Assembly (NCBI GenBank): GCA_003599505.1
Contig: QZKO01000011.1
Span: 1 to 45,680, forward strand
Length of the DNA stretch: 45,680 nucleotides
Origin: Nitrospiraceae bacterium
GTDB taxonomy: Bacteria > Nitrospirota > Thermodesulfovibrionia > UBA6902
Direction: 5' to 3'
Made by a program: the position numbers and the translations under genes. This document shows positions 7,920 through 16,070 of the stretch, in pieces (positions within the stretch are counted from its first letter, which is position 1; each line of letters begins with the position of its first letter). The notes beneath the pieces are model-generated. The model had not been told where the DNA came from, did no database searches, and worked only from the letters and a program-made list of their open reading frames with translations.

Positions 7920-8613
7920 CTTTTTTGCCCGAGAATCTGTACCCGACACCGTATATAGTGAGAATAAATAAGGGGTTCTTAGGATCGTCTTCTATCTTTT
8001 GCCTGAGGTTTTTGATATGGGCGTCTATACTCCTCTCATATCCCTCGAACTGATATCCCAGTGACTTTTCAATCAGCTCTTCTCTCGTGAAAACCCTGCC
8101 CGGGTATGACGCAAGGGTGTTCAGCAGCCTGAATTCAGTGGGGGTCATATTTAATAAAAGGCCATTCTTCTTCACTTCATAGGACCGGCCGTCAATAAGC
8201 AGGGCGCCGTTGTTGAAACTCATCGCGGCCGCTGAATCCATGTCCCCCTTGCCCGCCCTCTTCAATACAGCCCTGACCCTGTATACCAGTTCCCTGGGAC
8301 TGAACGGTTTGACAACGTAATCATCCGCGCCGAGCGCAAACCCCGCGACCCGTTCTTCCTCCGAGGATTTTGAGGTAAGCATGATGACCGGGAAATCGCC
8401 TATCTCCTTCAACTCCTGACACACCTCTTCACCGCTCATATCCGGCAGCATTAAATCCAGTATTACGGCCGAGGGGACCTCTTTTAATGCCGCGGCTACC
8501 GCGTCCCCGCCTTTCTCAGCATGAACAACCCGGTATCCGGCCCCCTCGAGGTAAGCCTTCACGACCCTGGCGATTTTCCTGTCGTCTTCAACAAGCAGGA
8601 TTAACTGAATCAA
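7912..8613 (-). CDS. OmpR/PhoB-family response regulator
   Basis: The 233-residue protein has a receiver domain (acidic pair at 10-11, phosphorylated D53 in AVILDLMLPDMSG, conserved Lys in DDYVVKPFSPREL). A winged-helix output domain follows (LLNMTPTEFRLLNTLA, SIDAHIKNLRQKIE, IYGVGYRF). It would be phosphorylated by the adjacent kinase and bind promoter DNA. The only in-frame start compatible with the receiver is TTG at 8613, preceded by GGGACGG. An ATG four bases upstream is in another frame and gives a nine-residue peptide. This weak start may keep regulator levels low. Confidence 0.93.
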   Translation of the reverse strand: MIQLILLVEDDRKIARVVKAYLEGAGYRVVHAEKGGDAVAAALKEVPSAVILDLMLPDMSGEEVCQELKEIGDFPVIMLTSKSSEEERVAGFALGADDYVVKPFSPRELVYRVRAVLKRAGKGDMDSAAAMSFNNGALLIDGRSYEVKKNGLLLNMTPTEFRLLNTLASYPGRVFTREELIEKSLGYQFEGYERSIDAHIKNLRQKIEDDPKNPLFILTIYGVGYRFSGKKDG

Positions 8614-8678
8614 GCATTCCGTCCCTTTTTAAAATAATCTTCATTGTAAACCATCTTGCACCGATTTTAAAGATTGGC

Positions 8679-8706
8679 AGGGGCGATTCGATGAATCGCC
8701 CTTTTT
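8679..8706. repeat. Palindrome with GCAGGGGC end and T-tract
   Basis: Perfect 9-bp arms GGGCGATTC (8681-8689) and GAATCGCCC (8693-8701) with loop GAT are followed by TTTTT. It resembles the GTAGGGGC palindromes elsewhere in the window. It looks like a terminator for plus-strand transcription, but no plus-strand gene precedes it, so it is better called a repeat. Confidence 0.6.
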
Positions 8707-8793
8707 GGCGAAGCTGCATCGGGCATTAATAATGCATATTCAATAAGATAAAAATATTTTAAAAAATCAAAAGCTAATATTGTAAAATACGGA

Positions 8794-9111
8794 ATGGGAG
8801 AAAGGCGGCATAAAAGAATAATCGTCAGCTTCCCCGCGGAGCTGATCTGTAATGATAAACACTATGCCGGCACGATTGAAAATCTTTCAGAAAACGGGGC
8901 CTATGTAATCACCGCCCCGCAGAGGGCCTTGGCGACTCCCGACACAATAATCGCGCTGAGATTTCAGTCCCCGTCCGGGGAGAAATATGACCTCAACTGC
9001 AGGCTAAAATGGTCTTATCAAACCCCCCCTCATGGTTTTACCAATAGCCTGGGAATGGAAATTATCGACCCGCCGCTGTTATATAAAGAACTACTGGATA
9101 CCCTGAGATAG
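8794..9111 (+). CDS. PilZ-domain protein (cyclic-di-GMP receptor)
   Basis: The 105-residue protein is essentially one PilZ domain. It has RRHKR at 4-8 (the RxxxR motif) and NLSENGAYV (the [D/N]xSxxG motif), the two elements that wrap cyclic-di-GMP. The tail LGMEIIDPP is also typical. No other domain is attached, so it presumably acts by binding a partner. It has no Shine-Dalgarno; TAAAAT (8783-8788) lies 5 bases before the ATG, suggesting a leaderless message. Its 3' end overlaps the convergent TPR gene by 21 bases. Confidence 0.9.
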   Translation: MGERRHKRIIVSFPAELICNDKHYAGTIENLSENGAYVITAPQRALATPDTIIALRFQSPSGEKYDLNCRLKWSYQTPPHGFTNSLGMEIIDPPLLYKELLDTLR

Positions 9112-9576
9112 CCCCCCGGCCCTTTTCAGACGGATTTTATCGAGCGTATCCTGAAAGTCTTTTGAATCAGGTGAAAGGGAGACAGCCTTTTCAGCCAGCT
9201 CCCCGGCCTTTTCCATTTGCCGGTCCGTGACGTAGTAAAGCCAGGCGAGGTTGTTGTACGCCCTCGCGTCCCCGGTCTTTTTAATGGCCTTGTTATACGC
9301 TGCTTCTGCGAGCCCGTATTCCCCTTTCTGGAAATGGAGGTTCCCGATAAAAATGTACGCTACAGGGAGCTTCTTCGCGGCAGTTTCATATTGTTCAAGG
9401 GCCGGGCCGGATTCGCCGCTGTTTTCGTAACTCCGTCCAAGGGCGATGTGCTCTTCCGGCGCAAGAGGGTCTTTAAGCACAATGATCCCCGGCATGCCGC
9501 ATGAATACATAAAAAAGACCAGGAGAATCAGTCCTGTGTTTTTACGATAAGTGTCCAGTTTCCGGTTTTTCGCCAT
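9091..9576 (-). CDS. TPR lipoprotein (second half of a PA2778-type protein)
   Basis: The 161-residue product starts with a basic n-region and a lipobox (VFFMYSCG, Cys at 26), so it is a predicted lipoprotein. Two to three tetratricopeptide repeats follow (residues 40-140, for example AYIFIGNLHFQKGEYGLAEA and ARAYNNLAWLYY). In PA2778-family proteins a C39-like domain and such repeats are one polypeptide. Here they are two overlapping genes, this one starting 49 bases before the upstream peptidase gene ends. Each half has its own lipoprotein signal, so this is a fission rather than a sequencing frameshift. Confidence 0.8.
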   Translation of the reverse strand: MAKNRKLDTYRKNTGLILLVFFMYSCGMPGIIVLKDPLAPEEHIALGRSYENSGESGPALEQYETAAKKLPVAYIFIGNLHFQKGEYGLAEAAYNKAIKKTGDARAYNNLAWLYYVTDRQMEKAGELAEKAVSLSPDSKDFQDTLDKIRLKRAGGLSQGIQ

Positions 9577-10079
9577 ATTTTTTCGAGTGCTGCAAATGAT
9601 ATATTTTTATTCTCGCGGCCTGAATGGACCATTATCCCGTCACCGCTGTAGCCGGTGACCACAAGGAAGTGATTCCTCTGATAAAATAAAATTCCATAAT
9701 CCACGAGGATAATAACAGGGATCCCTTTGAGGACGTTATCTTTGAGGTCATTTACGCTTCCTGAGTACTGCATCGTATGAAAGCCGTTTTTCTTCGCGTA
9801 AGATTCAAGGTCCGTCCCGAGGGTCCCCCGGGCGCCGCTGCTGTAAATCTCAGCGCTTATTTTTTCCGGGGATAAAAGACTTGACGAGCCGGTCCTTGAG
9901 CGCCAGTAATTCATGACCGCCGCAAGAGAGGCAGGCCCGCACTGGCGCCCTGTGTCGTCGTAAAAAGGGACGTCCTGGATGGTCCGGACATCTGCGGGAG
10001 GGTTTGCGCTGTTTAATGTTATTCCTGAACAGGAAACGAGAAAAGCAGCAAACAATAAAACACAGGAAGCCCTTTTCAT
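9528..10079 (-). CDS. C39-like cysteine peptidase lipoprotein (PA2778-type)
   Basis: The 183-residue protein has a lipobox (FLVSCSG, Cys at 17) and a C39-type papain fold: QCGPASLAAVMNYW carries the catalytic Cys at 47, and RNHFLVVTGY the His. The C-terminal strand WRKTGNWTLIV is typical of the PA2778 family. It probably acts in the periplasm or on the inner face of the outer membrane. The gene lies 25 bases after the PA2779-type gene, the known partner, and overlaps the TPR gene. The substrate is not known for the family. Confidence 0.85.
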   Translation of the reverse strand: MKRASCVLLFAAFLVSCSGITLNSANPPADVRTIQDVPFYDDTGRQCGPASLAAVMNYWRSRTGSSSLLSPEKISAEIYSSGARGTLGTDLESYAKKNGFHTMQYSGSVNDLKDNVLKGIPVIILVDYGILFYQRNHFLVVTGYSGDGIMVHSGRENKNISFAALEKIWRKTGNWTLIVKTQD

Positions 10080-10104
10080 ATTTTATAAACCACCGGGGCG
10101 ATAG

Positions 10105-10485
10105 TTATCTCACAATAACCTGGTGCCCGGTGAGATGCAGAATTACCAGGACGAGGATTATTATTATCAGGACGCCTATGACAGCCCCGATGCTGTCGCC
10201 CCCCGCTCTAATAGTATCAAGCTGCTGCGCGTAACTGTGAAGCTGAGTGTCGCTAAGAAGAGAAAGACGTTCTTTCGCCTCATCGGCATTAAAGCCGAGG
10301 TCAAGGAGTCTCTGCCTGACGAGTTTAGTCTCGAGGAGGTTCTGTATCTTGCCGAGGTCGGAGGCGCGCTGGTCTTTACTGAGCTCTATCGCGCCTGAAG
10401 GGATGAAAGCCCCCTCCGCGCGGGGCGCTGTCGCGATGGCAAACATTGCGAGCACGAGATACCATACAACCGATTTCTTTAACAT
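10105..10485 (-). CDS. PA2779-family small exported protein
   Basis: This 126-residue protein has a signal peptide (residues 1-25, ending EGAFI), a helical middle (RQRLLDLGFNADEAKERLSLLSDTQLHSYAQQLD) and a single C-terminal membrane helix (GAVIGVLIIIILVLVILHL). This layout and the LGFNADEAKERL segment match the PA2779 family, found directly upstream of PA2778-type C39 peptidases, exactly as here. It is probably an inner-membrane anchored partner or substrate of the peptidase; function is not established. AAAGGAGG precedes the ATG. Confidence 0.85.
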   Translation of the reverse strand: MLKKSVVWYLVLAMFAIATAPRAEGAFIPSGAIELSKDQRASDLGKIQNLLETKLVRQRLLDLGFNADEAKERLSLLSDTQLHSYAQQLDTIRAGGDSIGAVIGVLIIIILVLVILHLTGHQVIVR

Positions 10486-10553
10486 TACTTTCCTCCTTTG
10501 AAAATTAAGTTTTAATAAGGTATGTATTTTATAAAGTGAAAACAGAAAATGTA

Positions 10554-10582
10554 AAGACAGTTGTAAAAAATGCCGTTATAAT
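10554..10582 (+). promoter_or_regulatory. Promoter of the D,D-carboxypeptidase gene
   Basis: AAGACA (10554-10559) and a perfect TATAAT (10577-10582) are separated by 17 bases. The transcript would start near 10589, giving a leader of about 60 bases to the TTG start at 10649. Confidence 0.5.
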
Positions 10583-10648
10583 AAATATGATTTTTCATTG
10601 CATTTTATTTTTCTTATCATTTATAATTGCAGGGAGAAAGGGAGAAAT

Positions 10649-11599
10649 TTGAATTTAAAAAGCAGGACGGAAAAGAGACAGGATTGTGTCAGTCGTAATG
10701 CCGGTAATTTCCTGTTCACCTGCCTGTTTGCCCTGGTCCTCGCCCTTGTTTTTCCTTTATCTGATTCCCATGCATCCGGAATATCCGCCAGGGCCGCGAT
10801 TGTTATAGACAGCTCAAATGAAGAGGTCCTCTTCGCCAAGAACCCGGACCTCAGATTGCCTCCCGCAAGCACAACAAAACTTATCACCGCGATGGTCGCT
10901 CTCGACAAACTGGACCCGGATGCCGTAGTTAGAATAAGCCGGAAGGCGGCAGACACGCCCTCTGTTAATCCGAAACTTCACGCGGGCGAAAAACTCAATG
11001 TGAGGGACCTCCTTGACCTCGCCCTTATGAGGTCCATAAACGGGGCCGCTGTTGCGCTTGCCGAAGCCGCAGCCGGCTCTGAAAATTCTTTTGTCCCCTT
11101 CATGAACAAGAAAGCAAAATCCGCGGGAGCGGTAAACACCAAATTCATAAACGCATCGGGACTTCCCGGGAAAGGACAGCACACCACGGCCCGTGACCTC
11201 GCAAAAATCATGAAAGAAGCCCTCTCGTATCCTGTCATTTCAGATATTATCGATACGAGGGTCAAGACCCTGGAGTTTGACGGGAAGACCCTCTTTCTTA
11301 CAAACACCAATAACCTTCTCTGGGCCGACGAAGACCACCTCGGGGGCAAAACCGGATATACGCGGGCGGCGCGGCACTGCTTTGTCGGCGCCTCTGAAAA
11401 GGAGGAGGGCATTATCATTGTCGCCCTGCTCGGCGATTCCTCAAGGAATACGCTGTGGAATGACGCTGAAAAGCTTCTTGCAAAGGACTTTGAGAAAGGC
11501 ACCGTCATTATTGACGCAAAGGGAGACAGCCTGAATATAAAACGCAAGAAGCCGGTACGCCGCGCAAAAAGCAGGAGAAGCGGGACAAAACCCCTGTAG
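10649..11599 (+). CDS. D-alanyl-D-alanine carboxypeptidase (peptidase S11, DacF-like)
   Basis: This penicillin-binding protein trims the terminal D-Ala from peptidoglycan stem peptides in the periplasm. A signal region ending near SHASG precedes the catalytic domain with SxxK (S74-T-T-K77 in PPASTTKLITAM), SxN (RSINGAAVALAE) and KTG (GGKTGYTRAAR). The protein ends in a very basic tail instead of the beta-rich second domain of PBP5, as in short DacF-type enzymes. The TTG start is chosen because GGGAG lies just before it; an upstream ATG at 10598 lacks a Shine-Dalgarno and would bury the signal peptide. It is monocistronic. Confidence 0.9.
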   Translation: MNLKSRTEKRQDCVSRNAGNFLFTCLFALVLALVFPLSDSHASGISARAAIVIDSSNEEVLFAKNPDLRLPPASTTKLITAMVALDKLDPDAVVRISRKAADTPSVNPKLHAGEKLNVRDLLDLALMRSINGAAVALAEAAAGSENSFVPFMNKKAKSAGAVNTKFINASGLPGKGQHTTARDLAKIMKEALSYPVISDIIDTRVKTLEFDGKTLFLTNTNNLLWADEDHLGGKTGYTRAARHCFVGASEKEEGIIIVALLGDSSRNTLWNDAEKLLAKDFEKGTVIIDAKGDSLNIKRKKPVRRAKSRRSGTKPL

Positions 11600-11644
11600 T
11601 AAAACCAAACGCACCGGCAAGCTGAACAATCCCCAATTCCTTAA

Positions 11645-11674
11645 TTGAAAAATTATTTTTTTATCTGGTATAGT
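11645..11674 (+). promoter_or_regulatory. pyrE promoter overlapping the start region
   Basis: TTGAAA (11645-11650) and TATAGT (11669-11674) are 18 bases apart. The predicted transcript starts near 11681, at the second in-frame ATG of pyrE (11683), so the message would have no leader. Confidence 0.5.
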
Positions 11675-11676
11675 TC

Positions 11677-12252
11677 ATGGCAATGGAAGATTTAAAAGGC
11701 AGTCTTATCCAGATAATCCGGGAGCGGTCTTTTCAGTACAGCAGCGAGCCGGTATTCAGGCTGACGTCAGGAGCGGCCAGTAATTTTTATTTCAACATGA
11801 AGAAAACCACCCAGTCTCCTGACGGCATGTATCTTGTGGGCAGGCTTGTCTTTGAAAAGGTCAAAGAAATCGGTCTGAGCCCGGACGCGATAGGCGGTCT
11901 TACCCTTGGAGCCGACCCTATCGCGTACGCTGTCGCCATGTATTCATATACCGTCAAAGAGCCTGTCCAGGCCTTTGTAATAAGGAAAGAGCCGAAAGGG
12001 CACGGCCTTAAACTCCCCATAGAAGGAAATGTCAGGACCGGGGACCATGTGGTTATTGTAGACGACGTAGTCACAACAGGCGGTTCCACCATAAAAGCGA
12101 TAAATGTCGCAAAGGAAAACGGTTTAATCATAGACGCGGTGATAATCCTTCTGGACCGCTGCGAGCAAAACGGCAGACAGAATATAGAGGCCCTGGGATA
12201 TCCGGTCTACAATATTCTTACCCTGCACGATTTTGTCCCCACGCGCAATTGA
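11677..12252 (+). CDS. pyrE: Orotate phosphoribosyltransferase
   Basis: PyrE joins orotate to PRPP to give OMP in pyrimidine synthesis. The 191-residue length is normal. The PRPP loop VVIVDDVVTTGGST is at about 125-138; substrate contacts include SGAASNFYFNMKK near the N-terminus and KEPKGHG (flexible loop). No Shine-Dalgarno is visible. The -10 box TATAGT ends two bases before this ATG, so a second ATG at 11683 may be the true, leaderless start. It is the only pyrimidine gene in the window; genes downstream belong to other pathways. Confidence 0.95.
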   Translation: MAMEDLKGSLIQIIRERSFQYSSEPVFRLTSGAASNFYFNMKKTTQSPDGMYLVGRLVFEKVKEIGLSPDAIGGLTLGADPIAYAVAMYSYTVKEPVQAFVIRKEPKGHGLKLPIEGNVRTGDHVVIVDDVVTTGGSTIKAINVAKENGLIIDAVIILLDRCEQNGRQNIEALGYPVYNILTLHDFVPTRN

Positions 12253-12302
12253 GATCTTTTCTGAAAAGCTGAAATGGTCCCTTGTCCGGGTCGCCTTTCT
12301 GT

Positions 12303-12332
12303 TTGCAACTTCCCGCAATCATGCAGTATGAT
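12303..12332 (+). promoter_or_regulatory. Promoter of the MetE-like gene
   Basis: TTGCAA (12303-12308) and TATGAT (12327-12332) are 18 bases apart, with the ATG 8 bases after the -10 box. The leader would be only a few bases, again with no Shine-Dalgarno. Confidence 0.4.
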
Positions 12333-12340
12333 TAACTGTT

Positions 12341-13354
12341 ATGTTTCAGAGTCTGAGCACAACCGGCATCGGCAGTCTGCCGCACACTGATCCTGAAGAA
12401 GCCTGCGACATCATCCTGAGGTCGGTCGATATCCCGTTCTGGCCGCAGTTGCCTCACAGGAGCTTCCTTGAGCTCATGGTCCCCCAGTATTCAGAAGGCT
12501 TCCCTTTTGTAAAAATCGAGGGAGAGCATGTAAACATTGTCAAAGCGGAAGAGCAGGCTGTTTCAGCTTTTTACGAGGCAGTGGCGGACAAACGCGGATT
12601 CCCTATTTCAACAGAATATGCCGCCGGTCTGTACGCGTTTATTGATATTCTGAAAAAGGGGGGAAAAAGATTCAGCGCGGTAAAAGGGCACATCACCGGC
12701 CCTCTGACATTCACCCTGTCGCTCACCGACAACCAGAAGAGGCCTCTATATTTCGACGAGGAGCTGCGGGAGCTCGCGCTTGAATTGCTCAAGGGAAAGG
12801 CCGGCTGGCAGATCGGGATGCTCCGGCCGTATGCTGAAAAAGTCCTGATCTTTATTGATGAACCGATCCTCTCTGCTCTGGGAACTTCCGCCTACATAGG
12901 CGTGAACGCGGACGAGGCTTCACGGATGCTCCAGGAGATCGTCAGACATATCAAGAGCTGCGGCGGCATAGCGGGTATTCACTGCTGCGGCAAGGCTGAC
13001 TGGCCGCTTATCCTTTCTTCCGGAATCGATGTCTTTAATTTCGACTCCTATTTCTACTGGGACACCCTCGGGATATACCCGGAAGAAATAAAGGCGTTTA
13101 TCGACAACGGAGGTTTTATCGCATGGGGCGTGGTGCCTACTACCGATATCGTAAGGGAGGTAACCGTCGAAGGGTTAAGCGAGCAGCTCGAGCGCGGTTT
13201 GACTTCCCTGGAAAAGATCGGCGTCCCGCGCGACAAATTACTGCGGCAGTCGCTTTTGACCCCCTCATGCGGAACAGGGTCCCTGCGGACCGAAGACGCG
13301 GGGAAAGTTTTTTCCCTCCTGAAGGACTTGAGGAGCAGGTATGCCGGGGGTTAA
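12341..13354 (+). CDS. MetE-like (core-MetE type) methyltransferase
   Basis: This 337-residue protein matches the C-terminal catalytic barrel of cobalamin-independent methionine synthase and lacks the N-terminal half. Zinc ligands are recognisable: H214 and C216 in GIHCCGKADW and C310 in TPSCGTGSL. The third ligand position, normally Glu, is D235 in DVFNFDSY. FIDEP (171-175) matches the homocysteine-site segment, and TGIGSLPH opens the barrel. Core-MetE proteins elsewhere transfer methyl from methylcobalamin to homocysteine; whether this one does is inference. It overlaps tmk by 14 bases and heads the tmk-holB-ricT-metG run, which ends in methionyl-tRNA synthetase. Confidence 0.82.
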   Translation: MFQSLSTTGIGSLPHTDPEEACDIILRSVDIPFWPQLPHRSFLELMVPQYSEGFPFVKIEGEHVNIVKAEEQAVSAFYEAVADKRGFPISTEYAAGLYAFIDILKKGGKRFSAVKGHITGPLTFTLSLTDNQKRPLYFDEELRELALELLKGKAGWQIGMLRPYAEKVLIFIDEPILSALGTSAYIGVNADEASRMLQEIVRHIKSCGGIAGIHCCGKADWPLILSSGIDVFNFDSYFYWDTLGIYPEEIKAFIDNGGFIAWGVVPTTDIVREVTVEGLSEQLERGLTSLEKIGVPRDKLLRQSLLTPSCGTGSLRTEDAGKVFSLLKDLRSRYAGG

Positions 13355-13964
13355 GGGGTTTATTTCATTTGAAGGCATTGAGGGGGCCGGCAAAAGCACC
13401 CAGTCAAAACTCCTTGCAGAGTATCTTCGCCCAAGGGGGCATACTGTGATTACAACGGTTGAACCGGGCGGGACAGGCATAGGGCAACAGATCAGGGCGC
13501 TGCTCCTGGAGCCCGGGAACCATATGGACCCCCTCACCGAGCTGCTCCTCTATTACGCGTCGAGGGCGCAGCACGCGAGAGAGGTCATTTATCCGGCGCT
13601 CCTTAAAAATACGGTTGTCATCACCGACCGTTTTACCGACTCAACAACAGCATATCAGGGATATGCCCGGGGACTGGACCTTTCGATTATTGACGCCCTG
13701 AATGAGATCGTTGTGCCGGACCTGAAGCCGTTTCTGACTTTTTTGCTTGATCTGGATGTTGAGGAGGGACTAAGGAGGAACAGGCATGCCCGGAAAGAAG
13801 ACCGGTTCGAGCTGGAGACTATCGATTTCCATAACCGCGTGCGGCAGGGCTTTCTTCAGATTTCAGCGGAAGAGCCTGAACGGGTAAAGGTAATAGACGC
13901 CTCCCGCAACGCTGATGAAGTAAGCAAACATATAATAAAGGTACTGGAAGAATCATGGCGCTGA
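13341..13964 (+). CDS. tmk: Thymidylate kinase
   Basis: Tmk phosphorylates dTMP to dTDP. The 207-residue protein has the P-loop FEGIEGAGKST near the N-terminus, the DR(F/Y/H) motif in ITDRFTDST (about 94-97) and the YQGYARGLD substrate segment. RNRHARKEDRFE forms the lid region. A GGAG Shine-Dalgarno lies just before the ATG, inside the end of the MetE-like gene. It overlaps holB by 10 bases, a common tmk-holB arrangement, so the genes are translationally coupled. Confidence 0.97.
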   Translation: MPGVKGFISFEGIEGAGKSTQSKLLAEYLRPRGHTVITTVEPGGTGIGQQIRALLLEPGNHMDPLTELLLYYASRAQHAREVIYPALLKNTVVITDRFTDSTTAYQGYARGLDLSIIDALNEIVVPDLKPFLTFLLDLDVEEGLRRNRHARKEDRFELETIDFHNRVRQGFLQISAEEPERVKVIDASRNADEVSKHIIKVLEESWR

Positions 13965-15010
13965 AAGATATCACTGGACAGGACCGGGCCATAAATATTC
14001 TTCAGGGTTGTATCGTGAGAGACCGTATACCCCACGCCATGCTTTTTGCGGGTGATGAGGGCATCGGCAAGAGGCTTACGGCTGTAAACTTCGCAAAGGC
14101 AATCAACTGTCAGAGGACCGGAAGTCAGGAACCGGGAGTTGTGAATAACGGCCTGTTTGAAGATACCGAACTCCGAACTCCGAACTCTGAACTCCAAACC
14201 CTCCCTGACTCCTGCGACAGTTGTCCATCGTGCCTGAAAACAGATAAATCAGGCCACCCGGACGTCTTTTTCATTGAATCGGAAGGAGACGGCGACCAGA
14301 TAACGGTCTCGGCAATAAGAGGGCTTGAAAAATCACTGGCGTACAAGCCGTTCGAAGGCAATTACAAGATAGCAATTATAGACAATGCCGAGAGGATGAA
14401 CCCGGCCGCGTCCAACGCTTTTTTAGATACTCTTGAGGCGCCGCCGGACCAAAGCGTTTTAATCCTGGTTTCATCGAGGCCCGACATGCTTCTGCCGACG
14501 ATACGCTCAAGATGCCGGAGGATAAATTTTACTCCCTTGCCGCTTAACGTCATGGGAGACCTGCTCCGGGAAAAATTCAACAAGCATGATACCGGGCAGC
14601 CGCTGCTTTCAGGCGCGCTCTCCGGAGGAAGGCCAGGATACGCCCTGCGCGAAGACCTGATCGCGCAAAGGGACAGGTCTTTCAGCGCTTTGAAACACAT
14701 GTCCGGAGGCCTTGATGAAGAGGAAGGTGGAGATATGGAGGAACTGCTGGACTGGGCGCAGGTATGGCTGAGGGACCTGGCCGTTTTCAAGACAACAGGA
14801 CGCGCGGATTTGCTCATAAACAGAGACAGGGAAGGCGAGATAAAAGCGCTTATCAGGGGGACCGCGCTGGAGGGTATACTCAAATTGGCGCGGGAACTTT
14901 ATAATATAAGAGGGAACATGCGTTTCAACCTGAACGAAAAACTTACACGTAATTACATAGGTCTTTTAATACGGAAGAGACTGGGAAGGACAGATGCAGG
15001 AAAACAATAA
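13955..15010 (+). CDS. holB: DNA polymerase III delta-prime subunit
   Basis: Delta-prime is the stator of the clamp loader. The 351-residue protein has a degenerate P-loop (GDEGIGKR, 33-40), a zinc module with C52, C87, C90 and C93 (DSCDSCPSC), and an SRC motif (TIRSRCRRINF). The spacing between the first and second zinc cysteines is about 35 residues, longer than usual. The extra DNA includes four 7-bp repeats at 14168-14195, read as a Thr/Leu/Ser-rich loop. The frame stays open, so the protein is probably functional with an enlarged surface loop. It is overlapped at both ends by tmk and ricT. Confidence 0.95.
   Translation: MALKDITGQDRAINILQGCIVRDRIPHAMLFAGDEGIGKRLTAVNFAKAINCQRTGSQEPGVVNNGLFEDTELRTPNSELQTLPDSCDSCPSCLKTDKSGHPDVFFIESEGDGDQITVSAIRGLEKSLAYKPFEGNYKIAIIDNAERMNPAASNAFLDTLEAPPDQSVLILVSSRPDMLLPTIRSRCRRINFTPLPLNVMGDLLREKFNKHDTGQPLLSGALSGGRPGYALREDLIAQRDRSFSALKHMSGGLDEEEGGDMEELLDWAQVWLRDLAVFKTTGRADLLINRDREGEIKALIRGTALEGILKLARELYNIRGNMRFNLNEKLTRNYIGLLIRKRLGRTDAGKQ
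14168..14195. repeat. Heptamer array (GAACTCC) inside holB
   Basis: Four 7-bp units, GAACTCC, GAACTCC, GAACTCT, GAACTCC, lie inside the zinc-module loop of holB. A further AAACCCTCC follows. The flanking segment from about 14120 also reads unlike HolB, so the inserted stretch is probably longer than the array. Confidence 0.7.
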
Positions 15011-16070
15011 TTCTTTAGAGTCTCACGCCTCTGAGGAGACGACTGATAAACACACCGTGGTCGGGATACGGTTCAGGCCTTGCGGAAAAATCTACACATT
15101 CGAGACTGATGAAGATATGGAGCTGCTCCCTGGAACAAAGGTCATCGTAGAGTCTGAAATGGGATTAAGCGTCGGCGTCACGGCAACCCGGAAATATAAT
15201 ATCGGGAAAACCGGAGGACCGTTGAAAAAGGTCATCAGGGCCGCCTCTGAAAAAGATTTTGAAACCATCCAGGGCAACCGCGCCTTTCAGGATGAAGCAA
15301 GGGCCTTCTGCGTTAACCGGGTAAAAGAACTGGACCTTCCCATGAAGATTGTCAAGGCGGATACAACGCTCGACAGGAAACGACTGATCTTCTATTTTAC
15401 GGCCGACGGCAGGATCGATTTCAGAGAGCTCGTGAGGGACCTGGCGGCAAAATTCAAGACACGCATTGAAATGAGGCAGATAGGGGTGCGGGACGAAGTG
15501 AAACTGCTCGGCGGCATCGGGGTTTGCGGCAGGCAAGCCTGCTGCAGCCTGTTCCTGACGAATTTCGAGCCGGTGACCATAAAAATGGCCAAACAGCAGG
15601 AGCTTTCCATCAACCAGAGCAAGCTCTCGGGTATATGCGGCAGGCTTATGTGCTGCCTTGGATATGAATGCAGGGACGCGGCGGGTGAAAAAGAGGCTGC
15701 AGAAGCAACGGCTTCCGTCAAACCGCCGGAGACACGGTTTCAGCAGGCGGATTCTGACGCTGTATTAAAAGAAGAGCCCCCGGCCCGCGTTGAACCTTCA
15801 CCCGCTGAAAAAGAGAAGCCGGCCGCAGGCCGGGAAATCCCGCCTGGAGATAAAACCTCAGCTTCTCCGCAGGACAGGGACTCGCAAAGAAGGAGGCATT
15901 CAAGACGCGACCGCGGCAGACATAAAAAGCAGTTATCAGAAAAACACGCGCCGGACCAGCCTGTTCATGAGAAGCCTTCACAGGAAGGCGCGGCGCAAAA
16001 ACCCGAAGGCGATGATAAAAGCAAGGCCTTCAGCAGGCGCAGGAAGTTCTGGAAAAAGAAAAAGCATTGA
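14994..16070 (+). CDS. ricT: RicT/PSP1 domain protein (YaaT-like)
   Basis: The 358-residue protein has a PSP1 core (residues about 20-230) with the family cysteines C178, C183, C184, C215, C220, C221 and C226 in VCGRQACC and ICGRLMCCLGYEC. In Bacillus, RicT joins RicA and RicF around iron-sulfur clusters and guides RNase Y; here no partner is in the window. Residues about 230-358 are a Lys/Arg/Glu/Pro-rich disordered tail that may bind nucleic acid (inference). GGAAGGAC precedes the ATG inside holB, and the stop overlaps the metG ATG. The holB-ricT-metG order also occurs in Firmicutes-like neighbourhoods. Confidence 0.92.
   Translation: MQENNNSLESHASEETTDKHTVVGIRFRPCGKIYTFETDEDMELLPGTKVIVESEMGLSVGVTATRKYNIGKTGGPLKKVIRAASEKDFETIQGNRAFQDEARAFCVNRVKELDLPMKIVKADTTLDRKRLIFYFTADGRIDFRELVRDLAAKFKTRIEMRQIGVRDEVKLLGGIGVCGRQACCSLFLTNFEPVTIKMAKQQELSINQSKLSGICGRLMCCLGYECRDAAGEKEAAEATASVKPPETRFQQADSDAVLKEEPPARVEPSPAEKEKPAAGREIPPGDKTSASPQDRDSQRRRHSRRDRGRHKKQLSEKHAPDQPVHEKPSQEGAAQKPEGDDKSKAFSRRRKFWKKKKH

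Noticed and set aside
8679-8706. Intrinsic terminator
   Set aside because: Hairpin plus T-tract points along the plus strand but no plus-strand gene precedes it; the flanks match the repeat family instead.
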